45,202 nucleotides of DNA from Pseudomonas nabeulensis. GTDB taxonomy: Bacteria; Pseudomonadota; Gammaproteobacteria; Pseudomonadales; Pseudomonadaceae. Where the stretch lies: contig NZ_QUZT01000058.1 of assembly GCF_004682045.1 (NCBI RefSeq), positions 1 through 45,202 of the forward strand. The letters are read 5' to 3'. The notes under the pieces are model-generated. The model saw only the letters and a program-made list of their open reading frames with translations. It searched no databases and was not told the origin of the DNA. A program made the position numbers and the translations under genes. Every line of letters starts with the position of its first letter. Within the stretch, counting starts at the first letter, position 1. Below, piece after piece: positions 16,631 to 25,019 of this stretch.

Positions 16631-17608
16631 TTAGCGTTTTTTCTTGCGCCAGACATCGATCAACACCGCCAGCACGATGATCAACCCCTTGGCCACTTGT
16701 TGGTAATACGAAGACACCCCGAGCAGGTTCAAGCCGTTGTTGATCACGCCGATCAGCAGCGCGCCGAACAAGGTGCCGACAATGCTGCCGGTGCCACCGG
16801 AGAGGCTGGTGCCGCCGATCACCACCGCCGCAATCGCGTCCAGCTCATAAGACACACCCGCCTGGGGCAACGCCGAGGTGGTCCGCGCCGCCAGCACCAC
16901 ACCGGCCAGGCCTGCCAACAGCCCGGAAATCACATACACCGAAAACGTCACCTTGCGCACGCCGATGCCGGAGGTGCGCGCGCTTTTTTCATTGCCGCCC
17001 ACCGCGTACACATAGCGCCCGTAGGTGGTGTAGCGCAGCACCATCCAGAAGATCAGCGCCACCACCGCAAAGATAATGATCGGCACACCGATAGGCCCAA
17101 GCTTACCGATGCCCATGGCGAGAAACGCGTCCGGCAGGTCAGTGACCGGGCTGCCGTCGTTGAGGATAAACGTCATGCCCCGCGCCACGCTGAGCATGCC
17201 GAGGGTGGCCACGAACGGCGGGATACTCAGGTTGGCCACCATAAAGCCGTTGACCACGCCCAGCATGGCCCCGGCAAACATCCCCGCGCTCACCGCCGCC
17301 AGCAGGCCGTAGCCCTGGGTGGCGACCAAGGCGCTGCACAAGCCGGCGAAGGCCAGGATCGAGCCCACCGACAGGTCGATGCCCTTGGTCAAGATCACGT
17401 AGGTCATGCCCACGGCGAGGATGCCGTTGATGGAGGTCTGGCGCAGGATGTCCATCCAGTTGCGCCAGGTCATGAAGTATTCGCTGGAAAACGCCATCAC
17501 CACGCACAGCAGGATAAACACCAGCGGCAGGCCGAAGCGGTCGAGGGACAGGCGCAGGCGATTGCGCGGCGGGGCAGTGACGGGGGCGGCAAGGACTTTA
17601 CTGTTCAT
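16631..17608 (-). CDS. Sugar ABC transporter permease (RbsC-like)
   Basis: A 325-residue inner-membrane permease of the ribose-type family (BPD_transp_2) with about ten hydrophobic stretches. Signature regions are VGMTYVILTKGIDLSVGSIL and IAAVVIGGTSLSGGTGSIVG. The length is that of RbsC. Its ATG overlaps the ATPase stop (ATGA), showing translational coupling. With the upstream ATPase it makes an importer whose periplasmic binding protein is not encoded in the window. The operon context suggests a C4 polyol or ketose. Confidence 0.9.
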   Translation of the reverse strand: MNSKVLAAPVTAPPRNRLRLSLDRFGLPLVFILLCVVMAFSSEYFMTWRNWMDILRQTSINGILAVGMTYVILTKGIDLSVGSILAFAGLCSALVATQGYGLLAAVSAGMFAGAMLGVVNGFMVANLSIPPFVATLGMLSVARGMTFILNDGSPVTDLPDAFLAMGIGKLGPIGVPIIIFAVVALIFWMVLRYTTYGRYVYAVGGNEKSARTSGIGVRKVTFSVYVISGLLAGLAGVVLAARTTSALPQAGVSYELDAIAAVVIGGTSLSGGTGSIVGTLFGALLIGVINNGLNLLGVSSYYQQVAKGLIIVLAVLIDVWRKKKR

Positions 17609-19092
17609 GAGGCAAGACTCAACAAGGCTTCCTGGGAAAGGGCGGTGTCGCTGCTGACGGTCACCAGGCGGCCGCCCTTGAACACCGCGATTCGGTCACT
17701 CAGGTGCAACAGCTCCGGCGCTTCAGACGACACCACAATCGCCGCGCCACCGGCCCGCACGAACTCGTCCAGCAGGTGATAGATCTCCTGCTTGGCGCCC
17801 TCGTCGATGCCGCGTGTGGGCTCATCGCACAACAGGCAGATCGGCTGGGTCGACAGGCATTTGGCGAGCACCACTTTCTGCTGGTTGCCGCCGCTCATGG
17901 ACTCCACCGGCAAGTCCAGGGACGAGATTTTGATTTGCAGGCGCTTGACCATGCTTTCGGCCAGGGCGTTTTCCTTGCGCGCATTGATCACCGACCAGCT
18001 CGACAGTTGCTTGTAGGCCGACAGCGCAATGTTGGCGAGGATGCTGCCACTGAGCACCAGGCCGCTGTCTTTGCGGTCTTCGGTGACCAGCGACATGCCG
18101 GCGCGAATCGTCGCGGCGGGCGTGCCGGTGGGCAGCGGTTGGCCTTGCAGGGTGGCGCTGCCGGCATCCGGCAGGGTCAGGCCGTACAGGCAATTGAGGA
18201 ATTCGCTGCGCCCGGAGCCCATCAGCCCATAGATGCCGAGGATCTCGCCCTGGCGCAGTTGCAGGCTGATGTCCTGGAACTCGCCGTTGCGGCTGAGGCC
18301 GCTGACGTCGAGGCAGGTGGTGGCGGCGCATTCGCGGCCGACCTTGTGGTCGATGCGTTGCAGCTCCTGGCCAACGATGCCGCGCACCAGGTGGGCGCGG
18401 TCAATATCTGCCATGCGCCCGCTTTCGACAAAGGCGCCGTCACGGAAGATGCTGTAGTCATCGGCAATCTGCGCCAGTTCGCTGAGGCGGTGCGACACGT
18501 AAATGATGCCGGCGCCTCGGTCGGTCAGGCGGCGGATGGCCCTGAACAGGGTTTGCGCTTCGTGTTCGCCGATGGCCGAGGTGGGCTCGTCCATGATCAT
18601 CACTTGGCAGTCATGGCTGAACGCCTTGGCGATTTCCACCAGTTGAATCTGAGCCACGCTCAAGCGGTGCATGGGGCTGGTGGCGTCCACCTCGAACTCC
18701 AGGCTTTGCAGCAGCTCGCGGGTACGTCGGTTCAGTTCCTTGGTGTCGACGATGCAACCCGCGCGGCGCGGCTCGCGGCCCAGCCAGATATTCTCCGCCA
18801 CCGTCATATAAGGGATGGGTTCCAGCTCCTGGGTGATCATCGCCACGCCGGCAGTGAGGGCCGCGCTGGGGCGATCAAACTGCACCGGCTGACCATTGAG
18901 CAGGATGGTGCCGGCGTCACGCTGGGTGATGCCCATCAGGATACTGAGGAAAGTCGATTTGCCGGCGCCGTTGCCGCCACACAGGGCGTGCACGCTGCCA
19001 GCGCGAAGGGAGAGGCGCCCGTCTCGCAGGGCCGGGACGCCCGCGTAGGCTTTGGAAACGTGTTCAGCCTGGAGCAGTAATGGCGTGGCCAT
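17605..19092 (-). CDS. Sugar ABC transporter ATP-binding protein (RbsA-like)
   Basis: A 495-residue double ABC ATPase. Domain 1 has Walker A GGNGAGKST near residue 37 (Gly replaces the common Glu), signature-region LSVAQIQLVEIAKAF and Walker B VMIMDEPTSAI. Domain 2 has the degenerate P-loop GLMGSGRSE, SGGNQQKVVLAK and LLCDEPTRGIDEGA. The RbsA/XylG architecture fits monosaccharide or polyol import. It heads the operon ATPase-permease-SDR-dhaK-dhaL. The promoter region upstream contains two TGATCATATG sites, and rpiB diverges on the other side. Confidence 0.92.
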   Translation of the reverse strand: MATPLLLQAEHVSKAYAGVPALRDGRLSLRAGSVHALCGGNGAGKSTFLSILMGITQRDAGTILLNGQPVQFDRPSAALTAGVAMITQELEPIPYMTVAENIWLGREPRRAGCIVDTKELNRRTRELLQSLEFEVDATSPMHRLSVAQIQLVEIAKAFSHDCQVMIMDEPTSAIGEHEAQTLFRAIRRLTDRGAGIIYVSHRLSELAQIADDYSIFRDGAFVESGRMADIDRAHLVRGIVGQELQRIDHKVGRECAATTCLDVSGLSRNGEFQDISLQLRQGEILGIYGLMGSGRSEFLNCLYGLTLPDAGSATLQGQPLPTGTPAATIRAGMSLVTEDRKDSGLVLSGSILANIALSAYKQLSSWSVINARKENALAESMVKRLQIKISSLDLPVESMSGGNQQKVVLAKCLSTQPICLLCDEPTRGIDEGAKQEIYHLLDEFVRAGGAAIVVSSEAPELLHLSDRIAVFKGGRLVTVSSDTALSQEALLSLAS

Positions 19093-19130
19093 CGGTGTGT
19101 CCTCTTGCTGATTTTCTTATTAGGTGTATC

Positions 19131-19159
19131 TGATCATATGATCGGATAGTGATCATATG
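19131..19159. promoter_or_regulatory. Palindromic operator pair upstream of the C4-sugar ABC operon
   Basis: TGATCATATGATCG at 19131-19144 is a near-perfect palindrome. A second TGATCATATG follows at 19150-19159. They lie 39-67 bp upstream of the ATPase start codon on the minus strand. A matching site occurs before rpiB, so one regulator probably controls both directions. The SorC-family protein at 13.0 kb is the natural candidate. Confidence 0.6.
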
Positions 19160-19251
19160 TTTAAACTGCTTGGGGCGGTTTTGTCAATGGTCTGGCACGG
19201 GCTCATCCAGTGGATTTACAGTTTTAACCGGTTTCACGCTTTAAATAAGGC

Positions 19252-19281
19252 TTGACAACGTCCAGTGAGTCATTCGCTAAT
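19252..19281 (+). promoter_or_regulatory. Putative sigma-70 promoter of rpiB
   Basis: TTGACA at 19252-19257 and GCTAAT at 19276-19281 are 18 bp apart and point toward rpiB. The palindromic operator at 19304-19317 lies just downstream of the expected start point, a position suited to repression. Confidence 0.5.
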
Positions 19282-19303
19282 GGTTGTGCATAATTTCAGT
19301 GAG

Positions 19304-19317
19304 TGATCATTTGATCG
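19304..19317. promoter_or_regulatory. Palindromic operator upstream of rpiB
   Basis: TGATCATTTGATCG differs at one base from the 14-bp site at 19131-19144. It is 20 bp before the rpiB start codon and overlaps the likely early transcribed region. Confidence 0.6.
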
Positions 19318-19336
19318 TTCTGTCGGAGAAACAGTG

Positions 19337-19822
19337 ATGGGTGCACAAACAAGGTTTTCGGTGGCCGTTGGCTGCGATGAGGCGGGGTTCGAGCTCAAGG
19401 CATTACTCAAGCACTACATCGAAAGCCTGGGCTACGGGGTTGAGGATTTCGGCTGCTATTCGTCCAGCCCGGTGTTGTACCCGGACATTGCGGCGGCGGT
19501 GGCTATGGCGGTGGGAGCAGGTGAACAGCGTTTGGGTGTGTTGATTTGCGGCACCGGTATCGGCATGGCGATTTCGGCGAACAAGATCAAAGGCGTGCGG
19601 GCGGCCCAGGCCCATGACACTTATTCCGCCGAGCGCGCACGCAAGAGCAACGATGCGCAGATCCTGTCCATTGGTGCACGGGTGATCGGGCCCGAGCTGG
19701 CCAAGAGCATCGTTAAAGTCTTTTTGGAATCGGAGTTCGAAGCAGAGCGCTCCGGGGCGAAAGTCGAGCGCATCACTGCGCTCGAACAGGCGAACAGGGC
19801 CTTGCCGCCTGGCGACAAGTGA
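19337..19822 (+). CDS. rpiB: RpiB/LacAB-family sugar-phosphate isomerase
   Basis: A 161-residue isomerase of the RpiB family, which interconverts aldose and ketose phosphates in the cytoplasm. GVLICGTGIGMAISANKIKG contains the catalytic-base Cys71 (Cys66 in E. coli RpiB); the VGCDEAGFELK and RAAQAHDTYSAERA regions are also typical. ATG at 19337 is chosen because GGAG lies 8 bases upstream; a GTG one codon earlier is an alternative. It diverges from the ABC-SDR-dhaK-dhaL operon with shared operator motifs. In erythritol and threitol pathways such an enzyme converts erythrulose 4-phosphate to erythrose 4-phosphate, the likely role here; ribose-5-phosphate isomerase activity is the alternative. 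Confidence 0.88.
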   Translation: MGAQTRFSVAVGCDEAGFELKALLKHYIESLGYGVEDFGCYSSSPVLYPDIAAAVAMAVGAGEQRLGVLICGTGIGMAISANKIKGVRAAQAHDTYSAERARKSNDAQILSIGARVIGPELAKSIVKVFLESEFEAERSGAKVERITALEQANRALPPGDK

Positions 19823-19828
19823 GCCGGT

Positions 19829-21094
19829 TCAGAATACCGCTTTGACCTGCAGGCCAAGCACCAGTGCGTTGTCGATGTTGTCACCGGAAAACGCCCCTGG
19901 CTCGATGATGTATTGCACATCCGGGCGCAGGGTCAGCCATGGGGTAGCCTGGTAGCCGTAGCTGAGTTCGATCAGCTGTTCGGCATTGTTCAGGTTGGGG
20001 TAGTCGGTGCCGGCGTTGAACGCGGCCAGCTCCTGCACCTCACGACTGCGCGGATTGGGCACGGCGCGACCGTAGCCCAGGGCCAGGGTGTCACGTGGTC
20101 GGCCTTCGAACGGCTTGTACAGCACCACGCCTGCGCCATACCACTTGCTGAACGGCGAGGCCGCTTCGCTGGCGGCGGAGTACTGACCGAAGGCGTGCAG
20201 CACACGACCGGCGGAGGTGTCCGAGGCCCATACGGCCTGGTCGATCAGCAAGTAATGGCCGCTGCGACCGCTGACGTCCTTGTTGCTGCCGATGCGCTTC
20301 ACGTCGGAGCTGTCGTAGTAGTAGCCCAGCTTGTATTCGCCCGGCAGTTTGCCTGCGTGTTTGTACACCAGTTCAATCGGCACCACGGTGCCGGTGGTGT
20401 GCTTGGGGCTCAGCTTCCAGGCGCGGCTGGAATTGCCGTTGCTCTCCGGGTCGACGTTGAACGCCGCCACGCGCAATTGCCAGTTGGGCGAGAAGTCATA
20501 TTTCACCCGCGCGCCCAATCGGGCATTCGGGTAGTTGGTCCAGCCGCTGCCGCCGGACATGTTCAGCGGGTGTCCGCAGAAACCGGCGTTCATGAAGTTG
20601 CACAGGATGCCGCTGTCCAGGCCGCCGAGGTCATTGCCCATGGCCATATAGCCGAGCTTGACGTTGAGTGCCGGAGTAAACAGCGTGCGCTCGTAGCTCA
20701 ACTCGGTGAGGCGGGTATAGAGGCCGCCGTAGTTTTCCTGGATCGGCAGGCGGTTGCCCACCAAATCCTCGGAAGCACTGTTGCCGCGACGGTCGTTGAT
20801 GGTGAGCTGGATGCGGTCGCCATTGTTGAAGCCGTACAGCTTGCCCAGGTCGAACTGCACGCCGAGCTTGAGGTTCTGCGAATAGCGCGCCGAGCGGTGC
20901 AGGCCGCCGTTGGCGTTGTAGGCGGTTTCGCCGCTGTAGTCGCCGGTAAAGCGGATGCCTTGCTCGTCGAGTTCGCGGCGCAGGCCGCCCCAGTCGCCGG
21001 TCAGGGTGGTGTCATCGGCTTGCACGGGCAGTGCGGCACCCAGGGCCAGGCCCAGCAGCAGGCGCCCAAGGGGAAGATGAGAAGTAGGGGTCAT
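19829..21094 (-). CDS. oprB: Carbohydrate-selective porin OprB
   Basis: A 421-residue outer-membrane porin of the OprB family (PF04966). The first 26 residues form a signal peptide ending in ALPVQA, and the mature part starts DDTTLTGDWGGLR, a hallmark of OprB. The rest is rich in alternating aromatic and polar beta strands and ends in a terminal Phe (LQVKAVF), the normal outer-membrane assembly signal. It should pass glucose and other sugars into the periplasm, where glucose dehydrogenase, encoded just upstream on the same strand, oxidises them. It converges on rpiB with only 6 bp between stop codons. Confidence 0.92.
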   Translation of the reverse strand: MTPTSHLPLGRLLLGLALGAALPVQADDTTLTGDWGGLRRELDEQGIRFTGDYSGETAYNANGGLHRSARYSQNLKLGVQFDLGKLYGFNNGDRIQLTINDRRGNSASEDLVGNRLPIQENYGGLYTRLTELSYERTLFTPALNVKLGYMAMGNDLGGLDSGILCNFMNAGFCGHPLNMSGGSGWTNYPNARLGARVKYDFSPNWQLRVAAFNVDPESNGNSSRAWKLSPKHTTGTVVPIELVYKHAGKLPGEYKLGYYYDSSDVKRIGSNKDVSGRSGHYLLIDQAVWASDTSAGRVLHAFGQYSAASEAASPFSKWYGAGVVLYKPFEGRPRDTLALGYGRAVPNPRSREVQELAAFNAGTDYPNLNNAEQLIELSYGYQATPWLTLRPDVQYIIEPGAFSGDNIDNALVLGLQVKAVF

Positions 21095-21115
21095 GCGGGT
21101 TATTCCAGGCAGAAA

Positions 21116-21140
21116 GCGCGGTGCCGGGGGAGCACCGCGC
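21116..21140 (-). terminator. Terminator after gcd
   Basis: On the minus strand a 9-bp stem (GCGCGGTGC and complement, 7-base loop) follows the gcd stop by 12 bp and is followed by TTTCTG. This suggests that oprB downstream has its own promoter or depends on read-through. Confidence 0.55.
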
Positions 21141-21152
21141 GAACAGGGAGCG

Positions 21153-23561
21153 TTAAGGCAGGGCGTAGGCGATCACGTAGTCGCCACGGTCAGTGGACTG
21201 ACGCGCACCGCCCGCGGTGATGACCACGTACTGCTTGCCGGTTTTCGGCGAAACGTAGGTCATCGGACCACCCTGGCTGCCGACCGGCAGGCGGGATTTC
21301 CAGATTTCATCGCCGTTGGCGCTGTTGAAGGCGCGCAGGTAGAAGTCCTGGGTGCCGGCGATAAAGATCAGGCCGCCTTGGGTCGACAGGGTGCCGCCCA
21401 GAGTTGGCAGGCCGATCTTGATCGGCAAGTGCATGCGGATGCCCAGTGGGCCGGTGTCTTCAACGGTGCCCACCGGTACTTGCCAGGCGACCTTCTGGGT
21501 CTTCATGTCGATCGCGGTCAGGGTGCCGAACGGCGGCGCCTGGCATGGAATGCCGGCCACCGACAGGAAGCGGTTTTTGTTCACGGCATACGGCGTGCCC
21601 TTGAGCGGCACGGCGCCCATGCCGGTGTTCAGCGCTTCGCCACCGGACGAGGCCTGGGCCTTGTTCTGCGACGGGATCATCTGGATCCACAGGCCCAGGC
21701 GCATGTCGTTGACGAAGATAAAGCCGTGCACCGGGTCGGTGGAAATGCTGCCCCAGTTCATGCCGCCGAGCGAGCCCGGGAAGCTCAGGGATTTATCCAT
21801 GCCAGGCGCGGTGTACAGGCCTTCGTAGCGCATGCCTTTGAAGTCGATGCGGCACAGCAGCTGGTCGTACGGCGTGGCGCCCCACATGTCCGATTCGGTC
21901 AGGGTTTGCGCGCCGATCTGCGGCATGCCGACCGATTTCGGTTGGGTGGGCGAGTACGGCTCGTTCGGGATGTTGGCGGCCTTGACCGGTACTTCTTTGA
22001 CTTCGGTCAGCGGCTTGCCGGTGGCGCGGTCCAGTACGTAGATCTGGCCGGCCTTGGTGCCGATCACTACCGCAGGGACGGCCTTGTCGCTACCCGGTGG
22101 GGTGAAGTCGATCAGGCTTGGCTGCATCGGCAGGTCGAAGTCCCACAGGTCGTTGTGGACGGTCTGGTACACCCACTTTTCAGCACCGGTGGAGGCGTCC
22201 AGTGCCAGCACGGACGCGCCGTATTTGTGGTTGAGGTTAGTGCGTTCCACACCGTAGATGTCGGTGGACGAGCTGCCCATCGGCAGGAATACGGTATTCA
22301 TCAGCGGGTCGTAGGACATCGGCGCCCAGCTGTTCGGGGTGCTGCGCACATAGGTGCTGCCCTCGGCTGGCGCTTTTTTGTCTTCCGGGTTGCCCGGGTC
22401 GAAGGCCCAGCGCATTTGCCCGGTGATCACGTCGAAACCACGGATCACGCCGCCTGGCATATCGGTTTGCACGTTGTCAGCGACGCGGCCGCCGACGACC
22501 ACGGTGGTGCCTGCCATCAGCGGGGCGGAGGACAGTTGGTAGTAGCTGTCGGGCACATTGCCCAGGCCGGCTTTCAGGTCGACTTGGCCATGGGTGCCGA
22601 AGTCTTCACAGAATTTGCCGGTGTCGGCATCGACTGCGATCAGGCGGGCATCGATGGTGTTGGTCAGCAAGCGGCGTTGGCATTGCGCGCCAGGGACGAC
22701 GGTGCCGGCAATGATCGGCGAGCTGTTGGGCTGGGTTGGCTGGGCAATCGGCGCGGTGGCGTCGAAGTAGGCCATGCCACGGCAACGCTGCCATACCGCC
22801 GACTTGGCGTTGACTTCGTTCTTCCACAGCTCTTTGCCGGTGTCGGCGTCGAGGGCGATCAGGTTGTTGTGCGGTGTACAGATGAAGACTTTATTGCCGA
22901 TCTGCAACGGAGTGAGCTGGTCTTCCGCGCCGTTGCCGTCGCTGATTGCCACGTCACCGGTGTGGTAGGTCCACGCCACTTTGAGTTTGTCGATATTGTC
23001 GCGGTTGATCTGGTCCAGCGCGGCGAAGCGGCTGCCACCTTCGGTGTTGCCGTAGTGGGCCCAGTCTTTCTGTGCATCGGCTGCGGCCACTGGCGTGATG
23101 CCTGGGCCGTTGCCGGTTGGCGCAACGCTTGGGTGGGCGACAAACATATTGCCCGCCGCCACTGCCACGCCGACGGCCAATACCGCCGCAACGCCGTAGG
23201 CGCCCCGTGCAGGCCGGCCGACCAATTGTGGGTAAACCAGCGCTACCACCATGCCGATGGCGGCAAACATGAACACGCGGGAGAACAGCGGCCAGAACAC
23301 CAGGCCAACGTCGGCGATGGCCCAGATGGCCGTGCCGACCAGGAACGCGGCGAACAACCAGGCACCGGCCGGCTTGCGGCGGGCGATCAATAGACCGGAA
23401 ATGGCCATGGCCAGGCCGCCGATCAGGAAGTACCAGGAGCCCCCCAGGGTGACCAGTTTGACGCCGCCAACGGCCAGCGCCACGCCGAGCAGGGCGATGA
23501 TCACGCCCAGGCCCAGCAGGATGAATCTAGAGACGCCAGCGGCGCGCGATGCTCGTTTCAT
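21153..23561 (-). CDS. gcd: Membrane-bound PQQ-dependent glucose dehydrogenase
   Basis: An 802-residue quinoprotein; E. coli Gcd is 796 residues. The N-terminal 150 residues carry about five transmembrane helices, and the remainder is a periplasmic eight-bladed propeller that binds PQQ. Typical segments are DWAHYGNTEGGSRFAALDQI, TPLQIGNKVFICTPHNNLIA and the final VVITAGGARQSTDRGDYVIA. It oxidises glucose (and slowly xylose) to the lactone in the periplasm and passes electrons to ubiquinone. The start at MKRASRA places a basic end before the first helix; an in-frame ATG ten codons upstream is possible, and neither has a strong ribosome site. Two inverted-repeat motifs lie upstream near 23.6 kb. 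Confidence 0.96.
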   Translation of the reverse strand: MKRASRAAGVSRFILLGLGVIIALLGVALAVGGVKLVTLGGSWYFLIGGLAMAISGLLIARRKPAGAWLFAAFLVGTAIWAIADVGLVFWPLFSRVFMFAAIGMVVALVYPQLVGRPARGAYGVAAVLAVGVAVAAGNMFVAHPSVAPTGNGPGITPVAAADAQKDWAHYGNTEGGSRFAALDQINRDNIDKLKVAWTYHTGDVAISDGNGAEDQLTPLQIGNKVFICTPHNNLIALDADTGKELWKNEVNAKSAVWQRCRGMAYFDATAPIAQPTQPNSSPIIAGTVVPGAQCQRRLLTNTIDARLIAVDADTGKFCEDFGTHGQVDLKAGLGNVPDSYYQLSSAPLMAGTTVVVGGRVADNVQTDMPGGVIRGFDVITGQMRWAFDPGNPEDKKAPAEGSTYVRSTPNSWAPMSYDPLMNTVFLPMGSSSTDIYGVERTNLNHKYGASVLALDASTGAEKWVYQTVHNDLWDFDLPMQPSLIDFTPPGSDKAVPAVVIGTKAGQIYVLDRATGKPLTEVKEVPVKAANIPNEPYSPTQPKSVGMPQIGAQTLTESDMWGATPYDQLLCRIDFKGMRYEGLYTAPGMDKSLSFPGSLGGMNWGSISTDPVHGFIFVNDMRLGLWIQMIPSQNKAQASSGGEALNTGMGAVPLKGTPYAVNKNRFLSVAGIPCQAPPFGTLTAIDMKTQKVAWQVPVGTVEDTGPLGIRMHLPIKIGLPTLGGTLSTQGGLIFIAGTQDFYLRAFNSANGDEIWKSRLPVGSQGGPMTYVSPKTGKQYVVITAGGARQSTDRGDYVIAYALP

Positions 23562-23612
23562 ATCGATAAATGCTCGAAGGTGAGAGGGCAAAGACGCGAT
23601 TTTAGCAAGATA

Positions 23613-23657
23613 AGTAACTGGTTAGTACATTAGAGTCCTGCAATAGACTATTACAGG
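23613..23657. promoter_or_regulatory. Inverted repeats upstream of gcd
   Basis: AGTAACTGGTTAGT at 23613-23626 has TAACnnGTTA symmetry like many TetR-family operators. CCTGCAATAG at 23637-23646 pairs with CTATTACAGG at 23648-23657 (one mismatch, one central base). Both lie 50-100 bp upstream of the gcd start, where a promoter is expected. The binding proteins are unknown. Confidence 0.4.
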
Positions 23658-23755
23658 TGCTGCGATGATGGAGTGTGGCTAAATGTCGCCCAGGGTGTGA
23701 AGTAGGTAGGCCTATCGCACATCACCGGCAGCGCGCGTCAACGCTGCCTTAAGGT

Positions 23756-24517
23756 TTAGACGGCGATCAAGGCGTGTGCAAGCCTGGGTAGCCAGGTGGT
23801 TGCAGGCCCTACCAAGGTGCTGCCCGCCGCCGTTGAAGACGCTTCGAGATTGATGTGTACGACCCAGGCTCCTTGTTCAAAGGCCCTTGTTGGAAGGAAT
23901 ACCGCTGGCGCTACATTGCCGGAGGTGCCGATGGACAGCATCACGTCGCAGTCAAGTACTGCTGCGCGGGCGCGTTGCAGTTCGTCCTGCGGCATGCCTT
24001 CGCCGAACCAGACGACGTTGGGGCGAATCAGGCCTCCGCAGTGTTGGCAATTGGGCGGGTCCAAGGGGCCTGCTTCTGGATTGGCAATCACCGGCAGGGT
24101 GTCGAGATAGGGTTTGCTGCAGGTAAAGCAACGAGCAGTGGCCAAGTGCCCGTGAAGGTGGATCGCATCTTTTGAGCCCGCTCGTTCGTGCAGATCGTCT
24201 ACGTTTTGCGTGATGAGGGTCACGCGAGGCAGGCACTGCATGAGCGCTGCGACGGCCTCATGCGCCGCATTGGGCTGCGCATTTCTGACCTCCATGCGTC
24301 GCCATGTATACCAGCCCCAGACCAGTGCAGGGTTGCGCTCAAAAGCTTCGACCTTAGCCAGCTCACCGCTTTTGTAGCGGGACCAGAGCCCGGTTGAAGG
24401 GGCGCGAAACGTGGCGATGCCACTTTCAGCGGAAATACCGGCGCCGGTAGAAATAACCACATGTCTGGCTGTCCGCAGCCGTTCGACGGTCTGGTTGAAA
24501 ATGGCTTCTGACTTCAC
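23756..24517 (-). CDS. Sirtuin (SIR2-family NAD-dependent protein deacylase)
   Basis: A 253-residue CobB-like sirtuin. It has the NAD-binding GAGISAESGIATFR motif near residues 22-35, TQNVDDLHERAG, catalytic His in IHLHGHL, and four zinc cysteines in two CxxC pairs (CFTC and CQHC). NVVWFGEGMP and SIGTSGNVAPA complete the fold. A YxxR pair in WYTWRR fits the bacterial class that also removes acidic acyl groups. It would use NAD to deacylate lysines in the cytoplasm. It is last in a three-gene strand after DUF1810 and a small membrane protein, 22 bp from the latter. Lower GC than its neighbours suggests a mobile cassette. Confidence 0.9.
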   Translation of the reverse strand: MKSEAIFNQTVERLRTARHVVISTGAGISAESGIATFRAPSTGLWSRYKSGELAKVEAFERNPALVWGWYTWRRMEVRNAQPNAAHEAVAALMQCLPRVTLITQNVDDLHERAGSKDAIHLHGHLATARCFTCSKPYLDTLPVIANPEAGPLDPPNCQHCGGLIRPNVVWFGEGMPQDELQRARAAVLDCDVMLSIGTSGNVAPAVFLPTRAFEQGAWVVHINLEASSTAAGSTLVGPATTWLPRLAHALIAV

Positions 24518-24539
24518 TGTCTCACCTCAACAAATGCGT

Positions 24540-25019
24540 TCAGCTTCGAGGGCATTGATCGCGCAGCCAATCGAAGTTGCTCCAGTATTTACGGTCGCCA
24601 CCGGCCAGGATGCGTTTTTTCTCAATAAAAGGAGAAAGCACTCGGTGGCAATGAATAATGCTGGGCGCCCAGTTTTCGATAATGACGTGTTTGTTCTGGA
24701 TCAGATCTACGCGCAGAAGTGCTGCCACCACATCGTAATTGGCGCAGGCCAGCGAGGCATGCTGGTTTTGTCGCTCATCCCACGCGTCATGATGCAGTTC
24801 GGACAACTTTGCCCGGACCGTTTCCCGTGCTTCGCGCGCCTCGGTGGTCTGCAAGAACTCAACAATCGAAATAATGCTCTGTGCTTCAGAAGCCAGTTGC
24901 GTGGCCTTGAGCTGAGAGGTCAGGATCTTGATCTGTCGCACCACCAGGTACACGGAGATGAAGGCAAGTATTGCCACGACGATTTGGACCACAGAGGCCA
25001 ACTTTTCATAATCACTCAT
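24540..25019 (-). CDS. Small membrane-anchored protein of unknown function
   Basis: I do not recognise this 159-residue protein with certainty; the layout resembles DUF4760-type proteins. One N-terminal transmembrane helix (about residues 8-28, SVVQIVVAILAFISVYLVV) is followed by a charged helix and a cytoplasmic domain with ATQLASEAQSIISIVEFLQ and a Trp-rich end. Its ATG overlaps the last codons of the DUF1810 gene (8-base overlap), so translation is coupled; an in-frame ATG two codons upstream is possible. It lies 22 bp before the sirtuin gene, suggesting a joint role that cannot be named from sequence. Confidence 0.75.
   Translation of the reverse strand: MSDYEKLASVVQIVVAILAFISVYLVVRQIKILTSQLKATQLASEAQSIISIVEFLQTTEAREARETVRAKLSELHHDAWDERQNQHASLACANYDVVAALLRVDLIQNKHVIIENWAPSIIHCHRVLSPFIEKKRILAGGDRKYWSNFDWLRDQCPRS

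Noticed and set aside
21093..23393. A 766-codon open frame on the plus strand, opposite gcd
   Set aside because: It is rich in His, Gln, Arg and Val with no domain pattern, and lies wholly antisense to the well-supported glucose dehydrogenase. High-GC third positions create such frames.
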